16,401 nt of DNA from Alistipes sp. UBA928 (GTDB lineage: Bacteria > Bacteroidota > Bacteroidia > Bacteroidales > Rikenellaceae). Positions within the stretch are counted from its first letter, which is position 1. Each line of letters starts with the position of its first letter. Shown piece by piece: positions 14,223-16,401 of the stretch. The notes beneath the pieces were generated by a model. That model had not been told where the DNA came from. It ran no database searches and saw only the letters and a list, made by a program, of their open reading frames with translations. Location: the NCBI GenBank assembly GCA_002293665.1, contig DBDQ01000019.1:1-16401 (forward strand), written 5' to 3'. The position numbers were made by a program, and so were the translations under genes.

Positions 14223-14723
14223 ATGCCTCTGTCAGGAATGAATCCGATCTCCGTCAGACCACGCGGCGGAGTGACAAAAGTGGAGCTGATCCCCGCGTCG
14301 GCGGCAACGGCCGCAGCGGGATTAGCTACGCAGAACGAGGCCCCAAAGGCTCTGGCAGCTTTGGCTGCCGGGGCCCCATGGGCCTTTCGCGAAGACAGGG
14401 CGCACTACTCCGAAGAGAGCGCCATCGGAGCTATGCAGTCGTCTCTGGTGCGCCACAAGCTCGAAATGGATATACCAGCCACGGCCACCGGCCGCCGTCT
14501 TATGGGCGAACTGGCGGCCGTTTGTTTAACGGAGGGAGTTGTGGCCGTGGTCGGTATGGCCTCGGGTGAGACCGTGGCGGTGGGATGGTCGACACGTTTC
14601 GGAGCGCTCTATCCGCTGCGGGTGGCCGCGGTGAAAACCGTCTCGGGCCGTTCGCCCGCCGATTTTCCAACGATCTCCGTGATCCTTGAGAGTGTCGATG
14701 CCGATCCTTCGCCCACTGTTTAA
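14223..14723 (+). CDS. Accessory virion protein following the capsid gene (unknown)
   Basis: A 166-aa protein; the start is 14223, though ATG 14238 is possible. Residues 20-48 are Ala-rich. From about 55 to the end a beta-rich region reads HYSEESAIGAMQSSLVRHKLEMDIP, then VAVVGMASGETVAVGWSTRFG, then YPLRVAAVKTVSGRSPADFP and a final strand TISVILESVD. The 'G-SPADFPTISVILESVD' ending recurs in small proteins next to capsid genes in Bacteroidetes prophages, possibly decoration or head-completion proteins; that is recall, not a search. A 12-bp hairpin lies within the Ala-rich part. Its stop abuts the stop of the antisense lipoprotein gene. Confidence 0.66.
   Translation: MPLSGMNPISVRPRGGVTKVELIPASAATAAAGLATQNEAPKALAALAAGAPWAFREDRAHYSEESAIGAMQSSLVRHKLEMDIPATATGRRLMGELAAVCLTEGVVAVVGMASGETVAVGWSTRFGALYPLRVAAVKTVSGRSPADFPTISVILESVDADPSPTV
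14348..14375 (+). other. Strong 12-bp hairpin inside the post-capsid gene
   Basis: GGCTCTGGCAGC / GCTGCCGGGGCC pairs fully over 12 bp (two G-T pairs) with loop TTTG. No T run follows, so it is not a standard terminator. It encodes an Ala/Gly-rich stretch, so it may be a by-product of GCN codon repetition. Confidence 0.55.
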
Positions 14724-15638
14724 CTACGACACGATGGTTCCGTTCGTGTCTATTTTGACGCGGCTTTCGCGATTACCCGACTCGACCTCTAACAGGTAGT
14801 AGTCGCCGGCGGGAGTCTCTAAACAGCTGATGTCGTCGATCCGCCACGAGGCGTACTGCGAAGCGGCCAGCGCGTTGAGTACCACTGCCGGAAGATCGCT
14901 CCTGCGCAGTTCGGTCTCGGTGCGGAGCCACTCTCCGTCGCGCGAGAAGATCACCTCGCGGGGGATACGCCCGTCCACTATGTCGATCTCGATGGTGTTG
15001 TACTCGATCTCGACGTCGATTATGCGCGCGCCGGGATATTTCTGAGCGATGAAATCCTTAACTGCCGGAAGAATGGCCGAAGGGCCGTAGCCTCCCGTTC
15101 CCGGGTTAGTTCCCGGATTGTTTCCGGGGTTGGTTACCGGGGTGGTACCCGGATCGTTGCCTGCGCCTGTGTTATTGTTGCCCGTGTTGTTCTCGGGAAC
15201 GGTCTTGGCGAGAACTCCGTCGGGCGAGAACCACAGCGCGCGGTCGACGTCGGCAAGTTCTACCTCTATGATGTAGACGGTCTCCCGGTCGGGATATTCC
15301 AGCATGTCGATGTCGTCGATGCGCCACCCGGCCCACTCGCTCGCGGCAAAGGCGGAGCGCACGCTCTCGGGAAGGGAGGCATACTTCACATCGGTCTCGG
15401 TCATGTACCATGCTCCCGTGGAGTCGTACCACGCCTCGGCCTCGACGCCGTTTTGCCAGAAGTCGACCACGTAGAATCCCTGTTTGTATTCCCACTGCAC
15501 ACGGGAAGCGCCATTATACATGGTGAGGAAAGCGTCGTTTACGACCGGATTCACCCTGCCGGCGCCGATCTCTCTGTCGCAGCCGGTGAGGAGTGTTCCC
15601 ACGGCGGCGAGCGTCAAAACTCGTAATTTGATATTCAT
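14724..15638 (-). CDS. Tandem PepSY-like (PF11396-type) lipoprotein, phage cargo
   Basis: A 304-aa envelope lipoprotein with a signal peptide over 1-19 and lipobox LTG-C20. Two similar domains (about 25-147 and 186-304) are separated by an Asn/Gly/Thr/Pro-rich linker (148-185). The repeat is exact in places: SEWAGWRIDDI at 100-110 matches SQYASWRIDDI at 260-270, an offset of 160 residues. These are PepSY-like modules of the BLIP-like Bacteroidetes type. They are exported proteins of unknown function, thought to inhibit proteases or bind at the cell surface. The gene lies on the strand opposite to the phage genes, between the post-capsid gene (zero gap, convergent) and the portal gene (divergent, 62 nt). 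That is the position of a moron or lysogenic-conversion gene. Confidence 0.8.
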   Translation of the reverse strand: MNIKLRVLTLAAVGTLLTGCDREIGAGRVNPVVNDAFLTMYNGASRVQWEYKQGFYVVDFWQNGVEAEAWYDSTGAWYMTETDVKYASLPESVRSAFAASEWAGWRIDDIDMLEYPDRETVYIIEVELADVDRALWFSPDGVLAKTVPENNTGNNNTGAGNDPGTTPVTNPGNNPGTNPGTGGYGPSAILPAVKDFIAQKYPGARIIDVEIEYNTIEIDIVDGRIPREVIFSRDGEWLRTETELRRSDLPAVVLNALAASQYASWRIDDISCLETPAGDYYLLEVESGNRESRVKIDTNGTIVS

Positions 15639-15700
15639 GGTGTCATTATGTTTTTCGGGACAAATGTCGCATGCAATTCTGAATGTAAACTGAAAAAACT

Positions 15701-16401
15701 ATGCAAAAACAAAAAAACAACTCCCGGTACCGGTCGCGGGTGGTGGCGGTGAAAGGCTCCACGACCGTGCCTTTGGGCGATATGCCCCAGGCTAAACCGG
15801 TGAACGGAGGCGACTTTTGGAGATGGGGCGACGACAACCGCCTGCCCGAAGCCCTCGCCCTCATGTCGCGCCGATCCACAACCCACCGCCGCATCATCAA
15901 CGACAAGGCCGACTACATTTCGGGCAAGGGATTCTCTTTCGAGACGTCGGGCCCGGCAGGCGAGGTGCTCGAATTGTTGGTGGGCAGCGCCAACGCGGGC
16001 GGCGAAACTCTGCGCCAGGTGTTCAACCGCCTCGCCTTCGACAAGGCCCTGTTCGGTAACGCGTTTCTGGAGGTCGTCACCGATCGCGAGCGGTCGTTCC
16101 TGTCGCTCTACCATCAGGACGCTTCGCTGTGCCGCCTGTGCCGCGACGAACAGTCGGTGATTCTCCACCACAACTGGCCGCAATACCTCCCATCCGAGGC
16201 GCGGCGACTGCCTCTGTTTCCCGCCTGGGAGATAGGCGACGACGGGCTGGTGCGTGCCATGATCCACTTCAAGGACTACGAACCGATGTTCAGCCACTAC
16301 GGCGTGCCGTCGTACATTGCCGGCATGAACGTGTCGCAGATCGCGTGGAAGACCGACAAGTGGAACATCTCGCGCCTCGACAACTCGTTCCAGCTCTCGG
16401 G
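15701..16401 (+). CDS. Phage portal protein, N-terminal part (runs off the window)
   Basis: The first 233 residues of a larger protein; portal proteins are usually 400-550 aa. Landmarks: the start MQKQKNNSRYRSRVVAVKG; the DFWRWGDDNRLPEAL segment; HRRIINDKADYISGKGFSF (62-80), which matches the 'S-TH-R-I--KA--I-G-GF' portal block; then FNRLAFDKALFGNAFLEVV, a charged wing region with LCRLCRDEQ, and YIAGMNVSQIAWKTDKWNIS. Portal proteins form the dodecameric ring at the capsid vertex through which DNA passes. ATG 15701 has an A-rich upstream sequence (ctgaaaaaact). Terminase genes are expected near it but are not in view. Its location after the capsid rather than before is unusual. Confidence 0.72.
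   Translation, partial: MQKQKNNSRYRSRVVAVKGSTTVPLGDMPQAKPVNGGDFWRWGDDNRLPEALALMSRRSTTHRRIINDKADYISGKGFSFETSGPAGEVLELLVGSANAGGETLRQVFNRLAFDKALFGNAFLEVVTDRERSFLSLYHQDASLCRLCRDEQSVILHHNWPQYLPSEARRLPLFPAWEIGDDGLVRAMIHFKDYEPMFSHYGVPSYIAGMNVSQIAWKTDKWNISRLDNSFQLS

Noticed and set aside
13175..14224. Minus-strand open frame spanning the capsid gene
   Set aside because: It covers the convincing capsid frame exactly in antisense and has no recognisable motif.
7930..14723. Tailocin or contractile injection system
   Set aside because: A capsid protein, a prohead protease and a portal protein are present, so the block encodes DNA-containing heads rather than a headless tail machine. No sheath, spike or AAA+ assembly ATPase is seen.
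15665..15680. GCATGC palindrome and near-match -7 element (GACATTTG, minus strand) between the lipoprotein and portal genes
   Set aside because: A 6-bp palindrome is expected by chance, and the promoter-like octamer has the key T replaced by G with no spaced -33 element.
1..16401. CRISPR arrays, tRNA or rRNA genes, insertion sequences, diversity-generating retroelement
   Set aside because: Reading both strands showed no repeat-spacer pattern, no cloverleaf with a conserved T-arm, no transposase motif and no reverse transcriptase or template/variable repeat pair.

Overview
The window looks like a chromosome segment from a high-GC member of the Bacteroidales, most likely Alistipes-like (Rikenellaceae). 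The grounds are: several TAnnTTTG-type (Bacteroidetes -7) promoter elements; A/T-rich start regions without clear Shine-Dalgarno sequences; an N-succinylornithine-type transcarbamylase, which is characteristic of Bacteroides relatives; a menaquinone methyltransferase; and a PepSY-like (PF11396-type) lipoprotein. The genus is an inference from composition and gene content only.

Left half (1-7713), ordinary host chromosome. The end of a sodium-pumping decarboxylase beta subunit (1-543) is followed by a clear intrinsic terminator, a degraded antitoxin-like remnant, and an M48 lipoprotein protease. Converging on the M48 gene is a tightly packed minus-strand cluster, transcribed from about 4720 down to 1591: YdfG-like dehydrogenase, YugP-type membrane zinc peptidase, PAP2 phosphatase, and N-succinylornithine carbamoyltransferase. 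Diverging from the dehydrogenase is a plus-strand set: FtsX/LolE-type permease, MenG/UbiE methyltransferase (ATGA overlap), a small lipoprotein, and a secreted SPOR-like protein. This set ends at a strong terminator at 7682-7713.

Right half (from about 7714 to the end), a phage-derived structural block. A good Bacteroidetes promoter (7768-7775) and a leader with three similar small hairpins precede a co-directional run of genes. These are two small proteins, two tail/baseplate-like proteins (339 and 789 aa), a 29-aa microgene, a small helix-turn-helix-like protein, a ClpP-fold prohead protease, the major capsid protein and an accessory virion protein. A tandem PepSY-like lipoprotein gene then lies on the opposite strand, looking like a 'moron' or lysogenic-conversion cargo. 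The start of a portal protein gene follows and runs off the window.

The order tail -> protease -> capsid -> (cargo) -> portal is not the textbook terminase-portal-protease-capsid-tail order. No integrase, transposase, repressor or lysis gene is visible at the left edge. The element could be a circularly permuted or Mu-like prophage whose other modules lie to the right, or a domesticated particle such as a gene-transfer-agent-like cluster; the window alone cannot decide. No tRNA, rRNA, CRISPR array or intact insertion sequence was seen.
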